Source: Eledone cirrhosa
Taxonomy: Eukaryota; Mollusca; Cephalopoda; Octopoda; Eledonidae
Reading direction: 5' to 3'
Length of the DNA stretch: 64,000 nucleotides
Assembly (NCBI GenBank): GCA_964016885.1
Contig: OZ024743.1
Span: 77,870,874 to 77,934,873 of the forward strand
The translations under genes and the position numbers were made by a program. Every line of letters begins with the position of its first letter. Positions within the stretch are counted from its first letter, which is position 1. Positions 23,641 through 34,464 of the stretch are shown here, piece by piece. The notes beneath the pieces were generated by a model. The model did not search any database and was not told the DNA's origin. It was given only the letters and a program-made list of their open reading frames with translations.

Positions 23641-23966
23641 TAAAACATGTCTATAGAATCACAAGATAAAATATATACTATTTCCTCTCCCAATTAGCAT
23701 AATTAACTATATAAAAAATCGAATAGACCAGGCTATACGAATGAGGCTTCTATGAAGGAATCTCCGACAAATAACCAAAACTAGCGCTTCGCGTCGGCCG
23801 TAGCGGAGTATTTATCGAATATTTCGACAGCGTAATCGCCTAGATACAGTCAACTAAGCAGAATTAGGTTTAAAATAAACTAGGAGAAAATAGAATACAT
23901 TTAAATACCTCTACCATGGTTTCGTCCGTGTTTTGAGTTTTCCAATAATTATGTAATAATTATATA
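23633..23966 (+). repeat. 334-bp direct repeat, copy 1
   Basis: It is essentially identical to 24291-24624, offset 658 bp. It starts at ATATATCATAAAACATG and ends at GTAATAATTATATA. The interior contains GCGCTTCGCGTCGGCCGTAG. The 324-bp spacer (23967-24290) is different sequence. The arrangement could be two LTR-like ends around a tiny interior or a tandem duplication cut short. Confidence 0.9.
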
Positions 23967-24290
23967 AACTCGAGCGCCGGATTCTTCAGGAAGCTCGCTC
24001 ATATCTAGACATTAAATTTTCCAAAATGATCGCGCCAAGAATTCATTTCAAAATGGCTAAAAATCGTGACGTAGTCGCGGTCAAGTTGGAAGGGGTGTGG
24101 TAGTTGCTTACGACTGGTGGCATTTTTGCTAGAAAGCACAGCACAATACAGCCAAATTTGTATCTCAACCTAGTGGGAGATTATTACATAGAAAAGTTTA
24201 CATATATATATACATACACATACATATACGTGTTTTGCAACGGTCACTTTGTGGCTCAATGAAAAATTAATAAATTAAACAATCAGAGCT

Positions 24291-24624
24291 ATATATCATA
24301 AAACATGTCTATAGAATCACAAGATAAAATATATACTATTTCCTCTCCCAATTAGCATAATTAACTATATAAAAAATCGAATAGACCAGGCTATACGAAT
24401 GAGGCTTCTATGAAGGAATCTCCGACAAATAACCAAAACTAGCGCTTCGCGTCGGCCGTAGCGGAGTATTTATCGAATATTTCGACAGCGTAATCGCCTA
24501 GATACAGTCAACTAAGCAGAATTAGGTTTAAAATAAACTAGGAGAAAATAGAATACATTTAAATACCTCTACCATGGTTTCGTCCGTGTTTTGAGTTTTC
24601 CAATAATTATGTAATAATTATATA
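24291..24624 (+). repeat. 334-bp direct repeat, copy 2
   Basis: This is the second copy of the repeat at 23633-23966. It runs at its right end into further (TA)n with a short repeated GTAATAATTATATATATA. Confidence 0.9.
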
Positions 24625-24638
24625 TATATGTAATAATT

Positions 24639-24685
<47 letters not shown>

Positions 24686-24687
24686 CC

Positions 24688-25460
24688 CAGATACTTTCAG
24701 TGTGCAGAAAAAGGAGTAGGTAGAAATTCCATTCTATGTCCCAATTGCAAGCCATGGGTACATAAAAGATGTAGTGGGATCTGAGGCAGGCTAACAAAGA
24801 ACGTAAGTTTTATATGTAACCAATGTCCAGGTGCAGTAAGTAGCAAGATCCCACATAATACTACCTCCTTCAAATGCCCTTAGGGTTCTGTAGAAATAGT
24901 TGACATTTTCTGTTACCTGGGTAACAAAATCAGCAGTAGAGGAGGGTGTTCCAAAAGCACAGTAGCCAGAGTGAGAATGGGATGGAGAAAGTTCAGAGAG
25001 CTACTGCCACTGCAAGCTACAAAAGGTTTTTCCCTCAAAATGAAAGGCAGATTGTATGATGCATGTATATGAACAGCAATGTTACGTGGTAGTGAGATCT
25101 GGATACTACGTGAAGAGGACCTGCAAAGATTGGAAAGAAATGAAGCCTGCATGCTTCAATGGATGTGTAATAGTACATGAATGGCAAAGCATAAGTGAAC
25201 ATAGAGAGAAATTAGGAATTAAGAGGGATCAGATGCAGTGTATTAAACAGGAGATAACGTTGGTATGGACATGTGATACATATGAAAAAAATCACCCAGT
25301 ACATACTGTAAAGTGGTTGGTGTTAGGAAGGGCATCCAGCTGTAGAAACTAGGCCAGAAACAGTTCTGTATGAGCAAGACATGGTCACCTGACTTGCCTC
25401 AAATAGGGCAACCCATCTAACCCGCTAGCTTAGAAAATGGACATTAAATAATGATGATGA
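24688..25460 (+). pseudogene. LINE C-terminal fragment with PHD-like finger and 3' tail
   Basis: The start encodes a Cys/His finger (QCAEKGVGRNSILCPNC, then WVHKRC with CNQC downstream), followed by a tyrosine-rich linker VDIFCYLGNKISS and the conserved C-terminal stretch MKGRLYDACI ... RLERNEACMLQWMCNS. Several stops follow. From about 25280 the 3' tail family is present (one 48-bp unit, GGAAGGGCATCCAGC, CATCTAACCCGCTAGC) ending in (ATG)n near 25460. This is the same LINE family as 43900-46556, truncated at its 5' end inside the region after RT. Confidence 0.8.
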
Positions 25461-25667
25461 TGTAGATTATATATTATCTGTGTGTATGTTTGTGTATAAA
25501 TATATATACATACATACACACACACACATATAATGGTAACGTACTTATCCGGCAAACAAAATATGTGAGTTTGATTCGTAATATATACTGATACATTCAG
25601 TGGGTTTATACACCCTGTCATTGAGACTGTTATTTAGCGAAATTTCACGGTGAAGCATTATATATAT

Positions 25668-26165
25668 ATAATCATCATCATCATTTTACGTCTGCTTTTC
25701 CTTGCTTGCAAGGGTGGGACGGGTCCTATTCAGCACAGGATCTCTCCACTTGTCACGGACCTTCGTCATCTCCTCCGTGAGTTTCAGCGATCTGAGGTCT
25801 GCTCTCACCACCTCTGCCCGTGTTTTTCATGGTCTTCCTCTACTGCGTCTTCCTTCCACTGGGATTTCTTAGCACTTCTTTACTCAGCAGTCATCCTCCA
25901 TGCACATCACATGTCCATACTATCTCGGTCTTCTCTCCTACACTCTACAGTTTATCCCTCTTATACACAGTTTCTCTGTCAACTCATCTATGCTTGGTCG
26001 GTCACACACATTGACATTGCACATCCAATGGAGCATTCTTGCTTCATTTCTCTCCAGCCATCGCATATCCTCTGCAGTTGCTGCCCATGTCTCACTACCA
26101 TGCAGCATCGTGCATCTCACACAGGCATCATACAACCGGCGTATTCTTATTCTTGTTGTATGACA
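25668..26165 (-). pseudogene. LINE C-terminal fragment, short-tail subfamily
   Basis: Read on the minus strand it encodes RRLYDACVRCTMLHGSETWA, LERNEARMLHWMCNVN, then YGHVM and RGRPRKTRAEVV, and ends in DKWRDPVLN a few codons before the 3' tail. The tail is short: it goes directly from the end of the frame to AAGCAGACGTAAAATGATG and lacks the 48-bp unit. A truncated relative is at 59385-59638. Two or three stops show it is dead. Confidence 0.8.
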
Positions 26166-26265
26166 TATACACAATAGAGAAGCAGGTTGAGACTGGTGAG
26201 CCAGACTAAGGTATCATTTGTAGTTTTATGAGATTGCTTCCAGGTTGCCAGGAAAACATCTGAGG

Positions 26266-26680
26266 AGGGCAATCCCTAACAACACACAGTACTGTCTGGT
26301 CAGGGTCCCTAACAACATATAGTACTGTCTGGTCAGGGTCCCTAACAACATACAGTACTGTCTAGTCAGGGTCCCTAACAACATACAGTACTGTCTGGTC
26401 AGGGTCCCTAACAACATGCATTACTGTCTGGTCAGGGTCCCTAACAACATACAGTACTGTCTGGTCAGGGTCCCTAACAACATACAGTACTGTCTAGTCA
26501 GGGTCCCTAACAACATACTGTACTGTCTAGTCAGGGTCCCTAACAACATACAGTACTGTCTGGTCAGGGTCCCACAGTAACATACAGTACTGTCTGGTTA
26601 GGGTCCCTAACAACATACAGTACTGTCTGGTCAGGGTCCCTAACAACATGCATTACTGTCTAGTCAGGTTCCCCATAATC
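26266..26680 (+). repeat. 33-bp minisatellite, about 12 copies
   Basis: The unit is CCCTAACAACATACAGTACT plus GTCTGGTCAGGGT, with a 33-bp period (for example 26301 to 26334). Because 33 is a multiple of three, the minus strand reads MLLGTLTRQYC repeatedly; I do not regard it as a protein. Confidence 0.95.
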
Positions 26681-26734
26681 ACATGCTGTGCTGTCATTTT
26701 CCCTCTATGGAGATGATGGCTTGTCTTGGCATGT

Positions 26735-26900
26735 GTTGTGTGGATCCCATTAAGGGACACCCATTGCTTTCTGTTGAGTATACTGGAGCAACATGAAGAG
26801 TAGTGTTTTTCTCAAGAACACAACACCCAACCCAGTGCAGGAACTGAAACCACAACATTATGATTATAAGTTCAACATCCTTACCACTAGGCCACACATC
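26735..26900 (-). mobile_element. Degenerate tRNA-derived SINE head
   Basis: On the minus strand GTGGCCTAGTGGTAAGGATG resembles an A-box region and GTTTCAGTTCCTGC a decayed B box. TGTTGTGTTCTTGAG and CATGTTGCTCCAGTATACTC follow, as in the SINE at 21512. Confidence 0.65.
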
Positions 26901-27164
26901 TCCACGTGGTTATCAAATATATGTTAAATTACTGCAATTCATTTTTACCAGTCAAATTTATCTGAAATAACAGACTGGTGCTTTGTGATGTCAGCAAATT
27001 TTCCACGCTTCAGTTAACTGAACCAGTGACAATAAATGTCCAGATTTTCTGGGTCAGTTACACCTGATTGACTGGCAACCTGTTAAACCAGAAATATATT
27101 CTACTATTCTTATCTGTTTAAAAAATACATTAATCTTGTAATACTACTCTTTTGTGAGACCTAC

Positions 27165-27365
27165 ATCTGGGTATTTAGTACTTAAGGCTAGCTCTACAAT
27201 GTGTACCTGGGTATTTAACCCCCTTGGTTAGTTTTTCAATGTGTACCTGGGTATTTAGCACCCTAGGCTAGATCTATACTGTGCACCTGGGTATTTAGCA
27301 CCCTAGGCTAGCTCCACAATGTGTACCTGGGTATTTAGTAACCTTGGCTAGCTCTGAAATGAGTA
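27165..27365 (-). repeat. 40-bp minisatellite, about 5 copies, inverted
   Basis: The plus strand reads GTGTACCTGGGTATTTAG then CACCCTAGGCTAGCTC; the reverse complement is the diverged form of the unit at 15770-16150 (AGCCTAGGGTG, CTAAATACCC). Same family, opposite strand, 11 kb apart. Confidence 0.85.
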
Positions 27366-27534
27366 CGCTCTTCTCCTACCTAAATTAAAATTACTTTTGG
27401 CAAGCTGACAAACCTAGCTCTTGACACTTCTTGCTCCGTCTGCACTAAGAAAATTAATAAATCTGTATTTTCCATGACACTGTCCACATTCACCTATGTG
27501 AAATTATATGATGGGTCATAACACCAAAATGACC

Positions 27535-28030
27535 CTCTCTAACTTCCTCTTCTTCATCTTCCCCCACTTATTTCTGAGAGGGTCGTGGGAGCAGAGTCAT
27601 CAAACATTCCTTCCAGTGGGTTCTGTCAAAAGCAACCATCTCCAACTGATCCGGTTGAATCCCCAAGCAAGACCAGCCAAGCTCAGGATGTTATCCAACC
27701 ATCTTGCTTGAGGTCTACCCCTGCATCTCCTGCCAGCTGGTTTTGTCCATAAAATCTGTCCAGCGATTCTTTCTTGAGACATTCTAACCACATGTCCACA
27801 GTATCAGAGGAAAAGTAGGGAACCCTATTTCGGCCACTTGTATTCATGATTCTATTCTTTTGGTCCTTACCCAAGATTTATGACCATATGTAAGGGTTGG
27901 TGCAAATACCGAATTGAAGGCAGCGAGTTTGGCTTTTACATATCCCTTCTTCTGATTATCAAATGCTGAAGCTGGCATATTACTGCACCAGATCCTGCAA
28001 TTCTCCACCACTTTGGATATTTGCAGAAGT
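27535..28030 (-). pseudogene. LINE 3' fragment
   Basis: The minus strand encodes CLKKESLDRFYGQNQLAGDA in one frame and VRMSQERIAGQILW ... RPQARWLDNI in another, a typical non-LTR retrotransposon C-terminus. The right part (27890-28010) matches 15135-15290. The 3' end is at the left in CTTCTTCATC-rich sequence, like the (CTT)n end of the copy at 32829. Frameshifts separate the two readings. Confidence 0.7.
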
Positions 28031-28170
28031 TTGCTACATTGTTAAGATGTTTAGTGATTTATTTATTGATGCCAGGAAATAATTAAGTTATTATACAAAT
28101 ATATCTAAAACTTGAAACCGTTAACCCGTTCATAACCATCTTTCTAATGAAATACACTGTTTTAATTAAT

Positions 28171-28280
28171 TAATTGTTTCTACTTTTGGCACAAGGCCAG
28201 CAATTACCCAGTGCATTACTGGTACTTTATTTTATCGACCCCGTAAGGATGAAAGGCAAAGTCAACCTCGGCGGGATTAA
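28171..28280 (-). mobile_element. SINE 3' half
   Basis: This is the minus-strand body of the SINE described at 22717 (GCTGGCCTTGTGCC, ACGGGGTCGATAAAATAAAG), cut just before the B box. It is surrounded by TTAATTAAT on both sides (28158-28170 and 28277-28290), a possible target-site duplication. Confidence 0.8.
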
Positions 28281-28363
28281 TTAATTAATGAAGAATTTTG
28301 AGGGATTTACAAAAAATAATTATTTCATTAAATTAAAGTTACTAAGATTGTAACTTTATGTAA

Positions 28364-28880
28364 GGTTCATCATCTTTATCACCATTTTACATCCATTTTT
28401 CCATGCTAGCATGGGTTAGACGAGTTGTCTTATTGTGAGACAAGTCAGGTCAGATGACCATGTTTTGCTCATACAGAACTGATTTTGGTTTGGTTTCTAC
28501 AGCTGGATGCCCTTCCTAATGCCAACCACTTTTACAGTGGACTGGGTGTTTTTTATCATGACACCTACATGACCACTTTACAGTGTGGACTGGGTGTTTT
28601 TTATCATGACACCTACACAACCACTTTACAGTGTGGTCTGGGTGTTTTTTTATCATGACACCTACACAACTACTTTACAGTGTGGTCTGGGTTTTTTTTT
28701 ATCATGTCACCTACACAACCACTTTACAGTGTGAACTGAGTGCTTTCTGTCATGACATCTACACAACTACTTTACAGTGTGGTCTGGGTGTGTTTTATCA
28801 TGTCACCTACACAACCACTTTACAGTGTGGACTGAGTGCTTTCTGTCATGACACCTACATAACTACTTTATAGAGTGGTC
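28364..28880 (-). mobile_element. LINE/SINE tail with about 7 monomers of the 48-bp unit
   Basis: The tail blocks appear in inverse order (ATTTTACATCC, CCATGCTAGCATGGGTTAGA, GCTGGATGCCCTTCCTAATG). Then about seven units of TTTACAGTGTGGACTGGGTG / TTATCATGACACCTACACAA run from 28530 to 28870. This is the reverse complement of the satellite doublet type at 8625 and 14047. It is an intermediate between the usual one or two units and the 294-unit array. Confidence 0.9.
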
Positions 28881-29250
28881 TGCTGGGCAAGGTTCTTATA
28901 TGAAATCATATTGGAAGATTTTAGTTTAAATTGGAAACCTTCAAGATAGGTGGTTTCAATTGATAGAACCAGAACCAGTTTCAGCCAGGTTGGTAACTAA
29001 AGGGTTAAGTTTCAGTAATGTACCTCTTGGAGATCTGTACTCAAAGTGGCTGCTGCCTAGTTGATCATAATGGTAGCACCTGCTTTTTAACCTCCCAATA
29101 TAGTTTCTATATTATAATTATCTGGAAATAGATGTTTAGAAGTGAGAAGAGGTCACCAGGGATGTGTTAACAGTGGCTGGTGTATAAGAACTGTTGACAT
29201 CCTCAGGATGTTTAATATCAACAGAAGTGTTTCATTAAAATAATGAAATA
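28881..29250. other. No recognisable feature
   Basis: This looks like single-copy sequence between the tail and the trinucleotide repeat; no coding or structural signal is visible. Confidence 0.4.
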
Positions 29251-29284
29251 TTGTCTTTTTTAGATTTTCCTCATTTTATTAAAT

Positions 29285-29610
29285 TTTGTTACTGTTGTTG
29301 TTGTTGCTGTTGTTGTTATTGGTGTTGCTGTTGTTGTTGTTGTTATTGTTGCTGTTGTTACTGTTATTATTGCTGTTGTTGTTGTTATTGTTACTGTTGT
29401 TGCTGCTGTTGTAGTTGTTACTGTTGTTGTTATTGTTGCTGTTGTTACTGCTGCTGTTGTTGTTGTTGTTGCTGTTACTGATGTTATTGTTGTTGTTGCT
29501 GCTGCTTTTGTTGTTATTGTTGCTGCTGTTGTAATTGTTCTTGTTACTGCTGTTGTTATTGTGGTTGTTGCTGTTGTTGCCACTGTTGTTATTGTTATTA
29601 AACACTGTAA
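29285..29610. repeat. Imperfect (GTT)n trinucleotide repeat, about 325 bp
   Basis: The run consists mostly of GTT with GCT, ATT and ACT variants, all in trinucleotide register. It reads as poly-Cys/Tyr or poly-Leu on plus and poly-Thr or poly-Asn/Ser on minus; no gene is implied. Confidence 0.95.
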
Positions 29611-29704
29611 TTTCCACAGGGCCAGCTAGTTCTCTAAATCCTTGCTATAACCCAGATTACATTGTTTCTTTTTATTTCCTTTTTCCCTACTTCATTCATA
29701 TTCC

Positions 29705-30020
29705 ATCATCATCATCATCATCATTTTACGTCCACTTTTCCCTGCTTGCAAGGGTGGGACGGGAACTGATTCTGGCTTGATTTCTACAGCTGGATGGCCT
29801 TCCTAACACCAACCTCATTTACAATGAGTGCTGGGTGCTTTTTTTTCTGTGGCACCTCCACGACCATTTTGCAGTGGAATGATAGGGACCCTAGTCCTAT
29901 CGTCTCATGTCTACAGCTGAGTAAACTGGAGCAATGTGAAATAAAGTGTCTTGCTCAAGGAAACAACACATCAACCGGTCTGAGAATTGACCTCACAACC
30001 TTTCGATTGCAAGCCTAATG
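29705..30020 (-). mobile_element. tRNA-derived SINE with LINE-type tail
   Basis: This is a second copy of the composite SINE at 16675-17022, with the tRNA-like head at the right (AGGTTGTGAGGTCAATTC), CATTGCTCCAGTTTACTCAG, one 48-bp unit and the GGAAGGCCATCCAGCTGTAG block, ending in (ATG)n at 29705. The A-box half of the head is missing. Confidence 0.8.
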
Positions 30021-30046
30021 CCTCCATACTTATTATTTTACATAAT

Positions 30047-30208
30047 GACAGTGGTAGAATCGGTAGAGCGCCGTACACCATGCTTTGCAACATAGAGTTA
30101 CATCCCTTTATGTTCTGGGTTCTAATCCCACTGAGATTCACTTTGTCTTTCATCCTTACAGGGTCAATAAAGTAGTAGACTTCCTAGCTCCCCCTAAATT
30201 GTTGGCCT
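30047..30208 (+). mobile_element. tRNA-derived SINE
   Basis: GGTAGAATCGGTAGAGCGCC and GGGTTCTAATCCC are A- and B-box-like. The body CATCCTTACAGGGTCAATAA is diverged from the 22717 copy, and the end is cut at GTTGGCCTTG by the LINE fragment that follows. Confidence 0.75.
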
Positions 30209-30430
30209 TGTACGCAGGCTTCCTTGAGAGGACGAGTATCTCAGTTTTAGTAGCACTGATTTTTATTCCAGTCATGCAGCGCTTGGCATCAAACCTATCG
30301 AGTGCAAGTCAGAGATCAGTTTCTATCGAGTTAAGTAACACCATATCGTCTGCAAATTCCGACTGATTTTACACCTGCCAGTTGTGATACCACTTCCAGC
30401 CTGGCCGAGCATGTCAATCCTGTTCATGTA
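30205..30430 (-). pseudogene. LINE reverse transcriptase fragment
   Basis: This is a minus-strand match to 15300-15610 (blocks GGCTTCCTTGAGAG, ATCAAACCTATCGAGTGCAA, GAGTTAAGTAACACCAT), covering the palm-to-thumb part of the polymerase. The active-site region is damaged by a deletion near 30360. Confidence 0.75.
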
Positions 30431-30435
30431 AATAA

Positions 30436-30795
30436 TTGTTTCTACTTTAGGCACAAGGCCCACAATTTAATGCTGAGGGGAAAGTCGATTAAATTGGCCC
30501 CTGTGCAGGAGTGTTCCAGTTGATTCAATTAATGAAACAGCCTGCTCATGAAATCAACATGCACGTGGCTGAGCATTCCACATACATGCGTACTCTTAAC
30601 ATAGTTCTCAGGGGATTCAGCATGAGACAGAATGTGACAAGGCTGGTCCTTTGAATTACAAGTTCAACTCATTTTTGCCAGCTGACTGGAGCAACATGAA
30701 ATAAAGTGTCTTGCTGAAGGACACAACACTCTGCCGGGAATCGAACACACAGCCTTACGATTGTGAGCCAAATACCCTAATCACAAAGCCACACT
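30436..30795 (-). mobile_element. Ceph-SINE-like element
   Basis: The minus strand starts with a tRNA-like head (GTGGCTTTGTGATTAGGG, B box TGTTCGATTCCC). The middle carries GACCAGCCTTGTCACATTCT and GAGAACTATGTTAAGAGTAC, which I recognise as the conserved core of cephalopod Ceph-SINEs. It ends in GGGCCTTGTGCCTAAAGTAG AAACAATT, shared with the other SINE family. This is good evidence for a cephalopod genome. Confidence 0.75.
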
Positions 30796-31054
30796 ATATA
30801 TATATATAACCTGATTAGTTTTTTCGGTGTTTTGGTATTGTATGGTTGGGTTTTGCCTGCCGTAATTTTCAATTTGTCAAGCTATCTAAACGTAATGTTA
30901 TTACTCTAAGGACCTACCCTTATTGAGTGTTTTGCTACTGATTCCTTATTGTAGGTCGACTTTGCTTGGCCACAGCCAAAGCTTCGATTTTACTAAGCTT
31001 CCACTTGCAGCGTGGAAAAATGGATGTAATACAGTGATGATGATGATGATAACT

Positions 31055-31055
31055 G

Positions 31056-31129
<74 letters not shown>

Positions 31130-31139
31130 ATATGTATAT
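31055..31139. repeat. (AT)n microsatellite, LINE insertion target
   Basis: An AT run whose last 17 bp (31123-31139) are repeated at 31942-31958 on the other side of the LINE insertion. Confidence 0.9.
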
Positions 31140-31941
31140 CATCATCATCATCATCATCAACGTTTAACGTCCGTGTTCCACGCTTGCATGGGTTTGGACG
31201 GGGGTAGTCCCACTTGAGGCAAGAGTGATTGTCTTGCTCGCATAGGACTGTCTGGCAGGTTTTCTACAGTTGGATGCCCTTCCTAACACCAACCACATTT
31301 ACAGTGTGGGTCTGGGAGGTTTTTACCGTGTTGCCTACACGGCCACATTACAGCGTGGACTGTGTGTTTTTTTGTCGTGACACCTACACGATCTCATTTG
31401 TTTCGGCCTGGATGGCGCGGCACCAACATAACTTTACATAGAACGGGGTGGTGTGGATGGGGTGGGGGTGGTGGCGGGACGGGGTGTATTTTGTTAGAGA
31501 TGCCTACTGGCAAGGCGGGTCTTCTCTGTTACTGAGTACCGCCAAAGGTCACGGTCCAGTGACATTGTCTTGGAGAGGTGTAAGTGTGTGAGGTCGGAGT
31601 TTATCAGCTCATCCCATGTTTTTCTAGGTCTGCCTATTCCGTGGCTACCGTCTATCTTTATTGCCCTGCACTTTGTAATACAGCTATCGACTTTCATGCG
31701 CATCACGTGTCCATACCAACGCAGCCTTCTCTCGAGTAAACAACATCTGATCCCTCTTATCTCTAATTTTTTCCTTAGTTCGTTTATGCTTTGCCGTTCA
31801 CGTATATTACTGTTACACATCCAGCGGAGCATGCAAGCTTCGTTCCTCTCTAGTCTGCGTATATCCTCTGCACACAATGCCCAGGTCTCACTACCATGCA
31901 ACATTGCTGTTCGTATGCAGGCATCGTACAACCTGCCTTTC
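31140..31941 (-). mobile_element. 5'-truncated LINE with 17-bp target-site duplication
   Basis: The minus-strand frame 31494-31943 encodes the LINE C-terminus: MKGRLYDACIRTAMLHGSET, LERNEACMLRWMCNSN, INELRKKLEIRGIRC, RRLRWYGHVMRMK and HGIGRPRKTWDELI. The 3' untranslated part (31140-31490) has the GGATGCCCTTCCTAACACCA block and two diverged 48-bp units. Identical 17-bp flanks ATATATAATATGTATAT lie at 31123-31139 and 31942-31958. The insertion is 802 bp, truncated in the C-terminal domain, and its frame is open throughout, so it is recent. A close relative is at 47131-48118. Confidence 0.9.
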
Positions 31942-31948
31942 ATATATA

Positions 31949-31998
<50 letters not shown>

Positions 31999-32309
31999 TA
32001 GGTATTAGGTATTGAGATGAACTGAAGAATATCGAAGATTTAATATCTTTATATTGATAAGATTTTTGTGTTTTATTGTACTATGATATTTTTCACCATG
32101 CTGACATGTATGTGTATATGTGTGTGCATGTGTATATAAATATAAGCGCACAAGCGCAGACGCACTTAGAAAAATACACACTCACAGATATACATTCACA
32201 CAAATACACATACATTCACACAAACTCACACATACATTCCCACAAACACACACATACATTTACACAAACTCATACACAGCATAGCAAATTGAACGCCAGC
32301 TGATGTTTT

Positions 32310-32560
32310 GCTATAATTTTTTCACCATCTCCTTCCTTTTACATGCTTGTATGGGTTAGACAGGTTGTTACGTTATGAAGCCAGGCAGGTTATGTGACAA
32401 CGTATTTCTCTTACAATCTAATTTTGGCTGGGTTTTCTACAGCCGGATGCCCTTCCTAATGCTAGCCACATTACAATGTGTACTGGGAGCTTATTTTTAT
32501 GGCACCAGCACCTTACATGGTGGACTGGGTGCTTTTTGTCATGGCACATGTGAGGGAAAT
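32310..32560 (-). mobile_element. Degenerate LINE/SINE tail
   Basis: The GCCGGATGCCCTTCCTAATG block and two diverged 48-bp units (GTGTACTGGGAGCTTA, GTGGACTGGGTGCTTTTTGT) are visible; the (ATC)n end has decayed to CACCATCTCC. Confidence 0.75.
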
Positions 32561-32828
32561 TTAGTAAACAGAAATTGTGTGTAAGTCTGTTAGAGAGATT
32601 ATTCTCGAATGTTAGAGAGAAAAATCTGGTTCTTCTGTGTCTTTAACAGAATCCACTCAGTTGCAAGCATTCAGGTCTGAAGATGTTCCTCCAACCTTCT
32701 CTCCAGTCTTGCTGACACTAAAAAGGTCATGTCTGCTTTCCTTCTTCCTATGACTAAGTGATAAAAAAAATGTTGGAATCAATCCAATTTAGTATTGTTT
32801 TCTCTCTTATGTAATTGGTCTTGTATAA

Positions 32829-33050
32829 TTCTTCTTCTTCTTCTTCTTCTTCTTCTTCTTCTTGAGAGGGTCGTGGGGGAAGAGTCTTCAAACACTCCTT
32901 CCAGCAGGTCCTGTCAGAAACAATCGTCTCCAACTGATCCAGCTAGATCCCCAAGTAAGACCAGCCAAGCTCATAGATGTTATCCAACCATCTTGCTCTG
33001 AGTCTACCACTGGGTCTCCTGCCGGTTGGTTTTTCTCGTATATAAGATGT
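32829..33050 (-). mobile_element. LINE 3' end with (CTT)n tail
   Basis: A (CTT)n run at 32829-32861 is followed by GAGAGGGTCGTGGGGGAAGA, AACACTCCTTCCAG, CAACTGATCCAGCTAGATCC and ATGTTATCCAACCATCTTGC, matching 27575-27710. The minus strand is the C-terminus and 3' end of that LINE family. Confidence 0.75.
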
Positions 33051-33337
33051 TAAGAGATAAAAGCCTCTGGTAGTTCAAAAGAATGAGTACCAGTAATATA
33101 CTGTTTTATTTTATCTCCAAATCTATGAAAATGTTCTTGTGCCTAATCAAAAGATATCAACATCTGATGAATTAAATGAGATATTTTCATTTTCTTCAAA
33201 AAAGATATATTGTTAATAATACACTATATGTGTGTGTATGTATGTGTTTATGTTGGGTTCCTGGTATGTCCTGTAACTTAGAAGCTAGAAAAAACAAGCA
33301 TCAATAAAATAATTACTGGGGTTATCATAGGTGGTCA

Positions 33338-33478
33338 ATATGGCAGGGTTGTCAGAACATTAGATATTTTTTCTAGGTCTCTGTTTTCAGTTCAAACCCT
33401 ACCAAGGTCCACTTTGCCTTTCATCCTTTAGGGGTTGATAAAGAAAGTACCAATTCAGTGCTGGTGCAGCCCTCTCTC
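33338..33478 (+). mobile_element. Degenerate tRNA-derived SINE
   Basis: The B-box-like CAGTTCAAACCC and the body TTGCCTTTCATCCTTTAGGG with GATAAAGAAAGTACCA show the 22717 SINE family in decayed form. Confidence 0.7.
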
Positions 33479-33479
33479 C

Positions 33480-34395
33480 TTCCAGTTTCCTACATCCTGG
33501 ATGATCTAATGCAGAGCTTCTCAAAGAAGGTCCAGGGGGCACTGGAGCCTAAGGGGCGGTTAAGTTTAGAAGTAAAGATGATATAATACTATATTAAATA
33601 TCAAATTATACATATTATATATAAATATAGTAAAATAAAAAATATATATTTATTTATACATAGTATATATTATATTATTTAATATAAATAAATTAATGAT
33701 TTTATCTATTACTAGCAGTGTATCCCGGCGTTGCACAGGTAAGAACATTGGTAATAGCACCTCCAATGAGAAACGTTTATTTGTGAGTGCCTGGTAAAAA
33801 CTTATGAAAATATACCGACAGGAAACTTGTTATATTTGGAGAAAATTAAGAAGGTGAAAGTACAGTTTAGCTGTCTACGTGCATTGTTCATAGAAATATT
33901 GTTGACACCCTTCTTTTCATACTCCTCTGTTTTGGCCTATTGGAGTAAATGTGAAAGAGAAAGTCACAGGTTAAGTTGGCAGAAGGTTCCAGTGTCATAG
34001 CAATTAGGCATAGGCTACTTACCTCAAAAGTTCATTTGCACTCTTCCCATTAACTTACTCTTTCTCTCTATCCCTCTCGGTGCAGTCCCTTGCGAATTTC
34101 TCGCATAGGTCTGGTTTAGATTTGCACCCGATCCATCTGCCCGATGCACGTGTCCGCTTTGTGGGGCTTTTGGAGGTAGGAGTGACCAGCAGTACGTTGT
34201 TCGGTATTATTACGAAAAGGTGTAGTAGAGAATCCCGCGTGAACTAACAGCTCGGGAGGAAACTGCTTACCTCGAAGATTCATTCGCCATCGTTCTTGTC
34301 AATGCTCCGTTTAGTTGGTATTTGTTTGTCTACAGTTAGATGAATGGCGCACAATTGGCAAGAAGTTTTTTTAATAATAAAAGACGGGATAAAGA
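33480..34395. other. Mostly unclassified; possible repeat end at 33712
   Basis: ACTAGCAGTGTATCCCGGCG at 33712 resembles the end of a dispersed element (a related block, inverted, is at 40790-40820). The rest is AT-rich with no coding signal that I can support. Confidence 0.4.
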
Positions 34396-34422
34396 GACCT
34401 ACAATGTATCTGTGTGTGTGTG

Positions 34423-34459
<37 letters not shown>

Positions 34460-34464
<5 letters not shown>

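Noticed and set aside
26226..26417. Open frame repeating MLLGTLTRQYC
   Set aside because: It is the translation of a 33-bp minisatellite; no signal for expression.
29251..29617. Poly-Cys, poly-Thr and poly-Asn frames
   Set aside because: All come from one GTT trinucleotide repeat read in different frames.
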